NCBI RefSeq assembly: GCF_030848305.1
Contig: NZ_CP114598.1
Coordinates: forward strand, 744,001 to 808,000
Direction of reading: 5' to 3'
Length of the DNA stretch: 64,000 bases
Origin: Akkermansia muciniphila
GTDB taxonomy: Bacteria; Verrucomicrobiota; Verrucomicrobiia; Verrucomicrobiales; Akkermansiaceae
In this document: positions 14,212 to 23,746 of the stretch, one piece after another
Layout of the letters: every line of letters starts with the position of its first letter
Position numbering within the stretch: the first letter of the stretch is position 1
Translations under genes and position numbers: made by a program
Notes under the pieces: generated by a model
What the model saw: the letters and a program-made list of their open reading frames with translations, nothing else
Databases searched by the model: none
What the model was told of the DNA's origin: nothing

Positions 14212-15732
14212 ATGAACCGAATCCTTCCATTACTATCCCTGCCCCTGCTGTCGCTCGCAGCGGCATTTGCCGCCAACACGCCGGAACACATCGGCAACGA
14301 CCTCAAACTGTTCAAAGACTCCTCCTGCACCTCCCTGAAGCCGGATGTCAAAGACACCTCCGCCTTCCAGTCTGACGCGATGAAGGAACTCGCGGCCAAA
14401 ATCCTGGCGGGCCATTACAAGCCGGACTACCTGTATGCCGAATACCGGGCCCTCCCCTCACCGCGCCAGACGGGGAAAAATCTCAGAATCGGCGACGGAT
14501 TCAGCAAGTACGACAACATGACGGGCGTCTATCTGGAAAAAGGGCGGCATGTCGTCCTGGTCGGCAAGACGGAGGGGCAGGAAATCAGCCTCCTGCTGCC
14601 GAACCTGATGCGCAAGCCGGCCGAAGGAGTGCAGCCCACAAAAGACCCCAATGGCTGGGGATTGCACAAAAAGCAGATTCCGCTCAAGGAAGGAATCAAC
14701 ATCATTGACGTGGAAACGCCCGCCAACGCCTATATCAGCTACTTCACCGAAGACGCCGGCAAGGCACCGAAAATCCCCGTCCACTTCGTGACCGGCAAAG
14801 CCAACGGCTACTTTGACACCACCCGGGGCGACACCAACAAGGACTGGGTTCGTCTGCTTGACCAGGCCGTCTCTCCGATCATGGATGCCCGGGGAAAATA
14901 CATCCAGGTTGCCTACCCCGTAGAATTCCTGAAAAAATTCACCAAAGACCGCGGAACCGAACTCATCAACGCCTATGACAAACTCATCGGCATCCAATAC
15001 CAGCTGATGGGCCTGGATAAATACGGCAAAATCCCGAAAAACCGCGTCCTGGCCCGCGTGAACTTCAACTACTACATGTTCCGCGACGGAGATGGAGTCG
15101 CCTACCTCGGAAACGACGGGACAATGCGCATGGTCACCGACCCTGAAAACGTTCTCAAGGGCGACGCCTGCTGGGGATTCTCCCACGAAGTAGGACACGT
15201 CATGCAAATGCGCCCGATGACCTGGGGCGGCATGACGGAAGTCAGCAACAACATCTTTTCCCTGCAGGCCGCAGCCAAAACAGGCAATGAAAGCCGCCTG
15301 AAGCGCCAGGGCAGCTACGACAAGGCGCGCAAGGAAATCATCGAAGGGGAAATCGCCTACCTGCAATCCAAGGACGTTTTCAACAAGCTGGTTCCCCTGT
15401 GGCAGCTCCATCTTTACTTTACCAAAAACGGACACCCCGACTTCTATCCTGACGTCATGGAGTACCTGCGCAACAACGCGGGAAACTACGGAGGAAACGA
15501 GACCGTTAAATACCAGTTCGAATTCGTCAAGGCATGCTGTGACGTCACAAAAACCGACCTGACGGACTTCTTTGAGAAATGGGGATTCTTCAAGCCCGGA
15601 AAATTCCACATCGGTGACTATGCCCAATACGACTTTAACGTCACCCCCGAAATGGCGGCGGAAACGAAAAAATGGATTGCCGACAAAGGCTACCCGAAAC
15701 CTGAAACCGACATCACCGAATTAAGCGAGTAA
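14212..15732 (+). CDS. Secreted M60 family zinc metallopeptidase (mucinase, Amuc_0627-like)
   Basis: A 506-residue secreted protease of the M60/enhancin-like (gluzincin) family, which cuts mucin-type O-glycopeptides. The signal peptide MNRILPLLSLPLLSLAAAFA is followed by NTPEH. The zinc site is HEVGH at residues 325-329 (H325, E326, H329), and E343 in GGMTEVSNN is the likely third ligand. Upstream, the beta-sandwich and GDGFSKYDNMTGVYLE region belong to the accessory domain. The catalytic residue number agrees with my memory of A. muciniphila AM0627. The gene is followed by a very clear terminator. Confidence 0.93.
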   Translation: MNRILPLLSLPLLSLAAAFAANTPEHIGNDLKLFKDSSCTSLKPDVKDTSAFQSDAMKELAAKILAGHYKPDYLYAEYRALPSPRQTGKNLRIGDGFSKYDNMTGVYLEKGRHVVLVGKTEGQEISLLLPNLMRKPAEGVQPTKDPNGWGLHKKQIPLKEGINIIDVETPANAYISYFTEDAGKAPKIPVHFVTGKANGYFDTTRGDTNKDWVRLLDQAVSPIMDARGKYIQVAYPVEFLKKFTKDRGTELINAYDKLIGIQYQLMGLDKYGKIPKNRVLARVNFNYYMFRDGDGVAYLGNDGTMRMVTDPENVLKGDACWGFSHEVGHVMQMRPMTWGGMTEVSNNIFSLQAAAKTGNESRLKRQGSYDKARKEIIEGEIAYLQSKDVFNKLVPLWQLHLYFTKNGHPDFYPDVMEYLRNNAGNYGGNETVKYQFEFVKACCDVTKTDLTDFFEKWGFFKPGKFHIGDYAQYDFNVTPEMAAETKKWIADKGYPKPETDITELSE

Positions 15733-15863
15733 CGAAATTCGGCAATTCCTTTCCATCATCAAATATGCTGCGAACGGGTAAGAAAAACAGGAGCCTAAGT
15801 TCAATTGTTTTAAAAGCATTTTTGATAATGGAAGATTATTAAGAGGTTAAACTCCCTCACCAA

Positions 15864-15898
15864 GGGTGGAATCATTGCTGATTCCACCCTTTTTATTT
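15864..15898 (+). terminator. Terminator of the M60 peptidase gene
   Basis: An 11-bp perfect stem (15864-15874 GGGTGGAATCA with 15879-15889) with a TTGC loop, then TTTTTATTTT. The region up to 16125 is AT-rich and holds no gene that I can support. Confidence 0.92.
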
Positions 15899-16125
15899 TG
15901 CTCGTAAGATATTTCCCATTATACGGGGCACAGCAAACGGTACGATACCTCCCACCAGATCAAAAACTCCCAATTGGCAACCTATCCCTGTTTGATTTCA
16001 ATTCTCGAATGTTTTGAAAATGTTGTTCTCAAATGATTCGGTACAGTGAAATAAAGGAGAGTAAAAATCAAAAATAGTTTAAAATTTTCAAATTTATAAA
16101 AATAAATAATTCATAGAAAACAATT

Positions 16126-17043
16126 TTATTCCACAAGAGAATTTGGATAATAAATCTTGTATTCAAATTCTAAAAGATGGTTAGAACATTCATTTTTACA
16201 AATAACTTTTTTAACTTTTATCGCTACAAAATTATTAAAACGATTTTCTAAAACCACTACTTCACCAACATTAATTGATCGAGTTCGTGAACTAAAATCA
16301 AAAAATCTAATTTCATCAAACAGCGGAAATTCTCTATAATTTGAATTATATCCAATTCGTTTAACTTTATCCTTATAACAATAGATAGAATTATTTCCAC
16401 GTTCAGACCAAGCAGTAACAAAAGAAAAATCCCCCTCTCCAATTGTATAAATACCGTTATTTGATTTATAATCAAACAACACTCTTCCTTCGAATAAAGG
16501 ATTTATGTATTTTATCTTATCTAACGCTAAATTTAGACTTACTTCTTGGGAAACATCATTGTTTTGAAAAGGATTCTCTCCCAAAGACGGCTTTTTCTTT
16601 ATATCTTCGTCATAAATACGCTCTAACAATTTTCTATACGAATCATAATATTTATCATCATCATTAAAATTTATATATAAAGACCCACTTAAAAACATAG
16701 GAAGTTTTTCTTTAATATTATTACGAATCAAAGGTATAACATAATTTAATTTTACGTTATCCACAAGATTAGCACTCAATATTTTTTTCTCATAACCTAC
16801 TCCTCCCTTACCAATATCAGCTTTCTCTATATACAATGAAGAACAAATACATACAACTAGAGAAGATGAAGATAATCCTTGCTCCATAAACATAGGCAAA
16901 TCATACCCTAAACGCAAATCCCATTGATCAAAAATAACATCGACTCCATGACTTCTTAGATGGGTAGCCAATTTTAAAACCCAATTCCTATGGGATTCAT
17001 CATCATGAGAATAAGAAATAAAAACCTTAGGATGACATGACAT
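16126..17043 (-). CDS. SEFIR/TIR-domain protein, likely single-gene anti-phage effector
   Basis: A 305-residue protein. The first 150 residues form a SEFIR (TIR-like) domain: KVFISYSHDDESHRNWV, GVDVIFDQWDLRLGYDLP, MEQGLSSSSLVVCICSSLY and GVGYEKKIL, with E85 a candidate conserved Glu. Bacterial SEFIR proteins are known single-gene defences that deplete NAD+ and stop the cell. The C-terminal half (about 165-305) is not recognised and would be the sensing part. The gene is much more AT-rich than its neighbours, stands alone, and lies about 200 bp from the 3' end of tRNA-Ser, a common integration point. Function is inferred from family and context. Confidence 0.82.
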   Translation of the reverse strand: MSCHPKVFISYSHDDESHRNWVLKLATHLRSHGVDVIFDQWDLRLGYDLPMFMEQGLSSSSLVVCICSSLYIEKADIGKGGVGYEKKILSANLVDNVKLNYVIPLIRNNIKEKLPMFLSGSLYINFNDDDKYYDSYRKLLERIYDEDIKKKPSLGENPFQNNDVSQEVSLNLALDKIKYINPLFEGRVLFDYKSNNGIYTIGEGDFSFVTAWSERGNNSIYCYKDKVKRIGYNSNYREFPLFDEIRFFDFSSRTRSINVGEVVVLENRFNNFVAIKVKKVICKNECSNHLLEFEYKIYYPNSLVE

Positions 17044-17197
17044 AATTATTAATATTAAATTAATTTATAACTTGTGTTCTGACTCTAAAACATTTTACGA
17101 TAGTTTTTTAGTCTAACTATGACCTTAAAAAATCAATACGACCTAATATATACTTTTTTGCAAAAACAGACAAATATTGCGCAATCACGATATGAAA

Positions 17198-17231
17198 AAA
17201 CCTTGCAAAATCAAGAGCTTTGCAAGGTTTT
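17198..17231. terminator. Bidirectional terminator after tRNA-Ser
   Basis: A stem of 12 bp (AAACCTTGCAAA 17198-17209 with 17219-17230), flanked by A and T runs, lies downstream of the minus-strand tRNA. Confidence 0.8.
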
Positions 17232-17244
17232 AAAAAGAATAAAA

Positions 17245-17335
17245 TGGCGGACAGGGAGGGATTCGAACCCTCGGTACCGGTTTGCGGTACACACACTTTC
17301 CAGGCGTGCTCATTCGACCACTCTGACACCTGCCC
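17245..17335 (-). tRNA. tRNA-Ser (anticodon GGA)
   Basis: Read on the minus strand: acceptor GGGCAGG pairs with CCTGTCC (one G-U), discriminator G, encoded CCA (17247-17245). The anticodon loop CTGGAAA puts GGA at 17301-17299. The T arm is GAGGG-TTCGAAT-CCCTC. A long variable arm built on ACCG/CGGT marks the class II fold of tRNA-Ser. The whole gene is 91 nt. It reads UCC/UCU codons. Confidence 0.95.
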
Positions 17336-18027
17336 GTTGGAGATTGTGCTAGATAGGAAAGCAGGGATAGAATAACGGCAGAAGAGAGGTTTGGCAATCT
17401 TTTTTTCATTCGGAAGGAATTTTCCGTTTTCCCCGAGTTTTTTCACGTTTCCGGCAGTTGCTCGAAAAGGATGAAAAGCGCCTCGGCAGCACGAGGAAGT
17501 TTTCAACAGGAATAAGCAGAAACGAAGCGTATTTTGAAAAGTTTTGAAAGGACAGGTTTCCGTGGTTCACAAAAATCATCCATGAGGGCATGGCAGATTT
17601 CCTCCCCCTGTCCTGTTTTGCCCGCAGAGCAAATAAAATTTTTCTCTTTCTCCACCTTTACGGCTTCCGGGCAATCGGGCAAGGTTCAGGTAAGAACCTC
17701 TATTGATAAGCTTGCTTCCGTCCGGGCTCCAGGATTGACCGGCAGCCGTTTGAGAAGTTTCAGGAGCGAGACGGGAAGAGAAGACTGAAAGATTCCGGAA
17801 GCCCAGGGGTCCGGGAGTTCCGGGAAAACGCGGCAGAAATGGGAATCCACACTGTAAGAAGAGAAGGCAGAACATGCCGTTTCACCGAGTATCATCATTT
17901 CCGCGGCTCCGCATTCCTCCCGTCCTCAAAAAAGGCCAAAGGCTTCCGGCATGTCCCGGAAAAGGCGTTTCCCGACCGCACTTCCCCCTTGACGGATGCC
18001 CCAAAGACAGGTTTGCTAGTCCTGCGC
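17336..18027. other. Long intergenic region before ruvB, no gene recognised
   Basis: About 690 bp. I looked on both strands for SRP RNA, tmRNA and RNase P signatures and found none. The ruvB frame stays open upstream to 17839, so a longer N-terminus cannot be excluded, but the upstream residues do not resemble the family. Confidence 0.4.
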
Positions 18028-19047
18028 ATGGGAGAGTCCTTTTACACACGCACCACGGAGGCCCCCTCCTCCGCTTTTGATTTGTCCCTCAGACCACCCG
18101 CTTTCAGCGAGTTCTGCGGGCAGGAGAAGATTAAGGACCGCCTGATGCTGATGGTGGAAGCCGCCAGACAGCGCGACGACGTGCTGGACCACATCCTGTT
18201 GAGCGGTCCCCCGGGCCTGGGGAAGACGACGCTTGCCAATATTATCGCGAATGCCGTCGGCTGCCGCATTCATACGACTTCCGGCCCCCAGATTGAAAAG
18301 GCGGGAGACCTGGCCGGCGTGCTGACCAATCTGGAAAAGGGGGATATTCTGTTTATTGACGAGATCCACCGCCTGCACCCGGCCATTGAGGAGTATCTGT
18401 ACCCGGCCATGGAGGATTTCCGGCTGGATATTATCATCGACCAGGGGCCGAACGCCCGCTCCATCCAGCTCAACCTGCCCAAGTTCACCCTGGTGGGGGC
18501 CACCACCCGCGCCGGGATGCTGACCAGCCCGCTGCGTTCCCGCTTCGGCCTGGTGAACCGACTGGATTATTATACGCGGGAGGAGCTGTGCGCCATTATC
18601 GAACGGTCCGCGGGGCTGCTGAACGTGCCCGTGGACCCGGAGGGCGCCCTGCAGATCGCGCTGCGCTCCCGCGGCACGCCCCGCGTGGCCAATTCCCTGC
18701 TGCGCTGGGTGCGGGATTACGCCCAGGTGCGCGGCGACGGCGTGATTACGGAGCAGTTGGCGCACGACGCCCTGACCATGATTGAGATTGACGACGATGG
18801 CCTGGACGAGATGGACAAGCGCCTGCTGGAAGCGATGATTTACAAATTCAACGGCGGCCCGGTGGGCCTTTCCTCCCTGGCGGTGGCCGTAGGGGAGGAC
18901 GCTTCCACGCTGGAGGACGTGCACGAGCCTTTCCTGATTATGCAGGGGTATATCAGCCGCACCCCCAGGGGGCGCGTGGCGATGCCTTCCGCCTATCTCA
19001 AGATGGGAGCCGCGCCGCCCGCCAACGGCCAGGGGTGGCTGTTGTAG
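18028..19047 (+). CDS. ruvB: Holliday junction branch-migration ATPase RuvB
   Basis: The hexameric AAA+ motor that drives branch migration with RuvA at recombination junctions. The 339 residues from the ATG at 18028 ([12 protein letters not shown]) match the usual length. Seen: [20 protein letters not shown], the standard RuvB opening; Walker [10 protein letters not shown]; Walker [12 protein letters not shown]; sensor 1 VGATTRAG; arginine finger region TSPLRSRFG; and the C-terminal winged helix ([16 protein letters not shown], ending near [10 protein letters not shown]). ruvA and ruvC are not nearby. fabH follows 121 bp downstream. Confidence 0.96.
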
Positions 19048-19168
19048 GCCATTCATTTACGGCATGGAAGGAGTCCTGCGTTTTGTGCTGGTCATCAGGC
19101 CCGCTTTCTTTTAGACTGTTTCCACATAAAACGTCAGGACGTTTTCTGTTCATCATACGCCCAAAGCT

Positions 19169-20188
19169 ATGGCCGCACATTCTGATACTCCCTTTAAAAG
19201 ACTGCCCGTCAAGATTATCGGTACGGGTTCCTATGTTCCGGAACGCCGCCTGACCAATGCGGATCTGGAAAAGATGGTGGACACTTCCCACGAATGGATT
19301 ATTGAACGCACGGGCATTGTGGAACGCCGCATCGCCGCCCCTGACGAGTACACTTCCCATATGGGGACGAAGGCCGCCCAGCGCGCTCTGGAATCCTGCG
19401 GGCTGAAGCCGGAGGATATTGACCTGATTATCGTCGCCACCATCACGCCGGATACGTTCACCCCTTCCACTTCCTGCTATATCCAGGATGCCCTGGGCGC
19501 CAAGAATGCCGCCGCCTTTGACATTTCCGCCGCCTGCTCCGGCTTCCTGTTCGCCATGAAGACCGCCGTCCAGTACATCGGCACCGGCCAGATGAAGACG
19601 GCGCTCATCATCGCCGCGGAAAAACTTTCCACCGTCGTCAACTGGGAGGACCGCAGCACCTGCGTCCTGTTCGGGGACGGCGCCGGGGCAGCCGTGCTCC
19701 AGGCCTCCACAGGGGAAGAGGGGGAAGGCTCCGTCCTTGCCACGGATATCGGTTCGGACGGCTCCCTGCATGACCTGCTCCAGATTCCGGGCGGCGGCTC
19801 CCGCTGCCCCACCACTGCGGAAAACGCCCATGAACGCCTGGCCACCCTGGCCATGCGCGGCAATGAGACTTTCCGCCATGCCGTCACGCGCATGAAAGCC
19901 TCCGCCGCCAGCGTCATTGAACGCGCCGGCCTCACGGCGGACGATATTCAGCTGATTATTCCCCACCAGGCCAATCTCCGCATCATTAACGCCGTAGCGC
20001 AGCGCCTCTCCATTCCTGAAGATAAGGTGTTCGTGAACATTGAGAAGTACGGCAACACGTCCGCGGCCGCCGTCGCCATCGCCTTTGACGAAGCGCGCCG
20101 TTCCGGCAGATTCGGCAAGGGAGACAATGTCGTCCTGGTCACGTTCGGCGCCGGGCTTACCTGGTCCGCCGCCGTTATCCGCTGGTAA
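19169..20188 (+). CDS. fabH: Beta-ketoacyl-ACP synthase III
   Basis: Condenses acetyl-CoA with malonyl-ACP to start fatty acid synthesis. The protein has 339 residues, slightly longer at the N-terminus than usual. The catalytic triad is visible: C123 in ISAACSGFLFAM, His in IIPHQANLRI (about 262) and Asn in KYGNTSAAAVAIA (about 292). The opening VKIIGTGSYVPERRLTN and the WIIERTGIVERR segment are typical FabH. It is followed 27 bp later by the flavin reductase gene and may share a transcript with it. Confidence 0.95.
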   Translation: MAAHSDTPFKRLPVKIIGTGSYVPERRLTNADLEKMVDTSHEWIIERTGIVERRIAAPDEYTSHMGTKAAQRALESCGLKPEDIDLIIVATITPDTFTPSTSCYIQDALGAKNAAAFDISAACSGFLFAMKTAVQYIGTGQMKTALIIAAEKLSTVVNWEDRSTCVLFGDGAGAAVLQASTGEEGEGSVLATDIGSDGSLHDLLQIPGGGSRCPTTAENAHERLATLAMRGNETFRHAVTRMKASAASVIERAGLTADDIQLIIPHQANLRIINAVAQRLSIPEDKVFVNIEKYGNTSAAAVAIAFDEARRSGRFGKGDNVVLVTFGAGLTWSAAVIRW

Positions 20189-20215
20189 TATTCTTTTTCA
20201 TACTCCCCCATCATC

Positions 20216-21346
20216 ATGACCACTGAACCATACGGCAAAAAAAATCCGTTTCCCGCTCCCGTCCTCTCCGTCAAGCACATCACCGGAGAAGGCAGTCCCA
20301 AGGAAACCATCCACATTGAATACAGCCTGGACGGTTCCGGGATGAATTACATTGCCGGGGATGCCCTGGCCGTCATTCCCTCCAATGATCCGGCCCTGGC
20401 GGACGCTCTGATTGACAAGCTCGGCCTCAGCCCAGATTCCCAGGTTCCCACGCCGGAAGGGGAAACTGCAAGCCTGAAGGACGCCCTGGTTCACTGCTAT
20501 GACATTACCAATGTCAACAAAGCCCTGCTGACCAAATGGGCCGCCGCTTCCGGCAGCCAGGAGCTGGACGCGCTTCTGGCCGGGGATAAAGACGCCCTCA
20601 ACGATTTCCTGTGGGGCCGGGACATGCTGGATCTGGCCACGGAATACCCCGCTTCCTTCGAATCCGCGGAGGCTTTCACCGGCATTCTGAAAAAGATCAT
20701 GCCGCGCCTTTATTCCATCGCCTCCAGCCCGAACGCCCATCCCGAACAGGTTCATCTGTGCGTGGGCGCGGTGCGTTACACGGCCCGTGACCGCAAGCGC
20801 GGCGGCGTCTGCTCCACCTACATGGCGGACCGCCTCCAGCCGGGCCATACGGCCAGGGTATTCGTACATACCAACAAAAATTTCCGTCTGCCGGAAGACG
20901 GGGACACTCCCATCATCATGGTAGGCCCCGGCACCGGCATCGCCCCCTTCCGGGCATTCTGGGAGGAACGCATCGCTTCCGGCGCCAAGGGCGGCAACTG
21001 GCTGTTCTTCGGCAATCCGTACAGGGCTACTGACTTCTGTTATGAAGATGAGCTGACCCAATTGACCGGCACCGGTAAACTGAAGTTGTCCGTGGCCTGG
21101 TCCCGCGACCAGGAAAAGAAGGTGTATGTGCAGCACCTCATGGTTCAGGAAGGCGAAGAGCTCTGGAAATGGTTGGAAGCCGGCGCCTGCTTCTATGTCT
21201 GCGGAGACGCCTCCCGCATGGCGAAGGATGTAGATGCCGCCCTTCATGAAGTGATCCAGACCTGGGGCCATAAGACTCCGGAGGAAGCCGCGGAATATGT
21301 GGCGGACATGAAGCAGCACCGCCGTTACCAGCGGGACGTGTACTAA
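20216..21346 (+). CDS. CysJ/diflavin-reductase-like FAD/NADP domain protein lacking flavodoxin
   Basis: A 376-residue protein equal to the C-terminal part of sulfite reductase flavoprotein and cytochrome P450 reductase. It has the FAD-binding RLYSIASSP motif, the stacking region GGVCSTYMAD, the NADP-binding GPGTGIAPFRAFWEER, FGNPYRATDFCYEDEL and a C-terminal Tyr stacked on the flavin. The connecting helical domain (about 50-150) is present; the FMN flavodoxin domain is absent. It would pass electrons from NADPH through FAD to a separate partner. No sulfite reductase hemoprotein gene lies next to it. Calling it sulfite reductase alpha subunit is plausible but unproven. Confidence 0.8.
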   Translation: MTTEPYGKKNPFPAPVLSVKHITGEGSPKETIHIEYSLDGSGMNYIAGDALAVIPSNDPALADALIDKLGLSPDSQVPTPEGETASLKDALVHCYDITNVNKALLTKWAAASGSQELDALLAGDKDALNDFLWGRDMLDLATEYPASFESAEAFTGILKKIMPRLYSIASSPNAHPEQVHLCVGAVRYTARDRKRGGVCSTYMADRLQPGHTARVFVHTNKNFRLPEDGDTPIIMVGPGTGIAPFRAFWEERIASGAKGGNWLFFGNPYRATDFCYEDELTQLTGTGKLKLSVAWSRDQEKKVYVQHLMVQEGEELWKWLEAGACFYVCGDASRMAKDVDAALHEVIQTWGHKTPEEAAEYVADMKQHRRYQRDVY

Positions 21347-21377
21347 TATCCGAGACAACGCCCCTAATTTTGCTACC

Positions 21378-21415
21378 GCGCCTTTCCATCATTTTTGGGA
21401 AGGCGCTTTTTCTTT
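21378..21415 (+). terminator. Terminator after the CysJ-like gene
   Basis: A 10-bp stem (GCGCCTTTCC 21378-21387 with GGGAAGGCGC 21397-21406, one G-U) followed by TTTTTCTTTTT. The remaining sequence up to 21652 holds nothing I can support. Confidence 0.88.
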
Positions 21416-21652
21416 TTCCAGAGAAAACCGCTACGCATCAATCCGGCCTCTCTCCCGGCTTCCTCCATGACGGCTCCGGCTGTTTTCCCGTCAATCCCAG
21501 CCGGAATAAAACACCCTCCCCTGTCCGAACGCCGGCTTCTTTCAATCCAGAAAAGCCATCTTCCGCTCCCCCCCTCCGTAAAAAATAACGCCGGCCTGAA
21601 AAGAATCCATCCGAGCAAAAGTTCTCCCCCCGCTTCAAGCGTTTCCTTACCC

Positions 21653-22717
21653 TCACTCCAAAGTCTGCCGCGTTCCGCAAACGGCCCTTTTTACTTTTCT
21701 GAGCTTGAAAAAGAAGACCATGCAGAACAAATACAGCTTCTGCGGCAGGCAGTGGACGATCCCCATCCATCCCGGCCGCCTTAAGGCCCATCTCTGCCCA
21801 AAGGAATAACTCCACCAATCCTGCTGCCGGTCAATGCTGTTGATTATTTTTCTCCTCTCCTCCATTTCGGCAAGCAGTTCTTCCAGCGAACGAAAAACCG
21901 GAGCAAGGCCCTCCAGTAATTCCCCGCACAATTCCAGCCCCGCCTCCTTGCTTTTTTTCAACTGGCTTTTCATTTCCAGCTCCCTTTTTTCAAAGGCCTC
22001 CGCCGTCCGCATGTCGGCAAACCGGAACGCGCTGTTGACGGCGCAAATATTTTTAAGGGCAAACCGGTAATAATATAAGGATATGCCCGGCATTTCATAA
22101 ATATTGCCCTGAAGCCATGCGTGAAACCCCATCAAATCGTCTTCAAAACTGGCCGTCATCCGCAGGGAGTTGCCCCATTCGCAGGCGCTCTTCCTGATCA
22201 TCATGCTTCCGCCGTAATGGGCGGCAGAAGAAAAGGCCCCCTCCTGAAGCGCAAGAGTCGGCATTTCCCGCGGAGCAGCAGGGAAGGCCGGGAATTCAAA
22301 CGCAACGCCCGGTTCCTCATAGACGCTGGTCATCTGGCTGACCACAGCCACGGCATCCGGGCGTTCCATCACCGCCCAGGCAAAAAGCCTGCATCTCCAG
22401 GGGAAAGAACAATCGTCCCCATCCTGACGGAGAATCCATTCATGGGAAGCCAGACCAATCGCCTGCCGGATATGAGGCCCGCGCCCCAGCGGCGTTTCAT
22501 TCCGGTTCAGGACTACCCGGTACGGCCCCTTATATTGAGCCGCCATTTCCTGCATGACAGCGAAGGTCCCGTCGGAAGAGCCGTCATCCGAAAGAATAAT
22601 TTCAACCGGTCCTTCATAATCCTGCCCGAATACGCTCCGGATAGCATCCCTGATGCAGCTCTCCTCATTATGCCCGGTCAGGATAATGCTGATGGAAGGA
22701 AGTTCCGAAGGGTTCAT
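21653..22717 (-). CDS. Family 2 glycosyltransferase
   Basis: A 354-residue GT-A enzyme that would add a sugar to a surface polysaccharide at the cytoplasmic face. From the ATG at 22717 it reads MNPSELPSISIILTGHNEE, the standard nucleotide-binding strand, then EIILSDDGSSDGT (first Asp pair) and ILRQDGDDCSFPWR (the DxD-like metal site). SFEDDLMGF is the catalytic-base region. The C-terminal 100 residues are helical with a Lys-rich coiled segment and a final hydrophobic stretch (LYLFCMVFFF), so membrane association is likely. Upstream in-frame residues to 22762 are hydrophobic and unlike the family. It opens the glycan cluster on the opposite strand to most of its members. Confidence 0.85.
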   Translation of the reverse strand: MNPSELPSISIILTGHNEESCIRDAIRSVFGQDYEGPVEIILSDDGSSDGTFAVMQEMAAQYKGPYRVVLNRNETPLGRGPHIRQAIGLASHEWILRQDGDDCSFPWRCRLFAWAVMERPDAVAVVSQMTSVYEEPGVAFEFPAFPAAPREMPTLALQEGAFSSAAHYGGSMMIRKSACEWGNSLRMTASFEDDLMGFHAWLQGNIYEMPGISLYYYRFALKNICAVNSAFRFADMRTAEAFEKRELEMKSQLKKSKEAGLELCGELLEGLAPVFRSLEELLAEMEERRKIINSIDRQQDWWSYSFGQRWALRRPGWMGIVHCLPQKLYLFCMVFFFKLRKVKRAVCGTRQTLE

Positions 22718-23275
22718 GAAGAAAAAACACGGAAAAGAAAACGTCAACCATGAAGAGGACAATGTCCTTCTCTATTCATTAATAAGGCGTCACGTTCATA
22801 CCGGATTCCAAATCCGGGGTCAAGGGTTGATTTTTACACCAAGGAACTTATGTTGCGCGGACGTTCTATGATCAAAAACTCCCCCTTTGCGGGCAGGGGG
22901 CCCGAAGCCAGGAAAACAGGGCGAAAAATTTTGCTTTCCATTACTGCCCCCAAACCACTCATTTTTTCATAAACAATTATTTTTTAAAATGATAGAACTC
23001 TTTGAACCAGACCGAACCGGAATACCTCAACAACCCGCTACGCTCCATGAGGTATTGGGATAATTTTCTTTTGATTCGCGATGAATACGGAATTTCCCAA
23101 TCGGATTTGGAATTCGCTGTGAAAGGTTCATTCACGCGCCGATAAATCATGGAGGAGGGACGACGTCTTTTACCCCCCGCCATTCACCGGTCATGATGCT
23201 TACAGAACCATCGGATCATTTCCTCCATATCCTGATTTCCATTCCATTCACAAAGCAGTTCATCATTCCCCTTAC
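22718..23275. other. Intergenic stretch with possible gene remnants
   Basis: About 560 bp. A plus-strand frame around 22999-23145 encodes a short piece with natural-looking composition (NPLRSMRYWDNFLLIRDEYG) and no good start, ending at a stop. It may be a fragment of a lost glycan gene. Nothing else is supported. Confidence 0.35.
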
Positions 23276-23623
23276 ATGCAGAAACCGTTTTTCAGCATTA
23301 TGATTCCGGCTTATCATCTGAAAGATGATATTGCTGCCGTCCTTCAGTCAGTACTGGTTCAAACATTTCAGGATGTTGAAATCGGTTCTTCCGATGAGCT
23401 CGCTTCCATCATCCCAACAGCATTCGCCAGGATAACGGATTGTTCTACAAGTATTGAAAGAAATCTCCGCGATGCCTCCTGGGAAAGGGCAAACGGCTTT
23501 TACAAGGCCGGCATCTGTAGAAATACGGAAGGAGATGCCTTATTTTTTTGTTACCCGGCCATTTACAAGCCGCCTTTTATGGGGAAATGCCGGAGCCGAC
23601 TATTTTTTAACAAGCCGACTTAA
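23276..23623 (+). pseudogene. Family 2 glycosyltransferase remnant
   Basis: The 115-codon frame starts like a GT2 enzyme (PFFSIMIPAYHLKDDIAAVL, then QSVLVQTFQDVEI). Directly after DVEI the expected VDDGSTD metal-binding motif is missing and the sequence jumps to GSSDELASII. The rest lacks the sugar-donor region and stops early; GT2 enzymes of this kind have 250 residues or more. Internal deletion and truncation make function unlikely. Confidence 0.6.
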
Positions 23624-23746
23624 CTACCTTCCGGAATTTTCCCGAATCCGGGAAAAACCGTCCGCATATGCCTTCAGGAACGCCTCAACGTTTTATGCCT
23701 GATGATTTTTCCGGAGTTTTATCAATAGTAAAAAAATCATTCATTT

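Noticed and set aside
17534-17898. SRP RNA, tmRNA or RNase P RNA in the long gap before ruvB
   Set aside because: None of the core signatures of these RNAs could be found on either strand.
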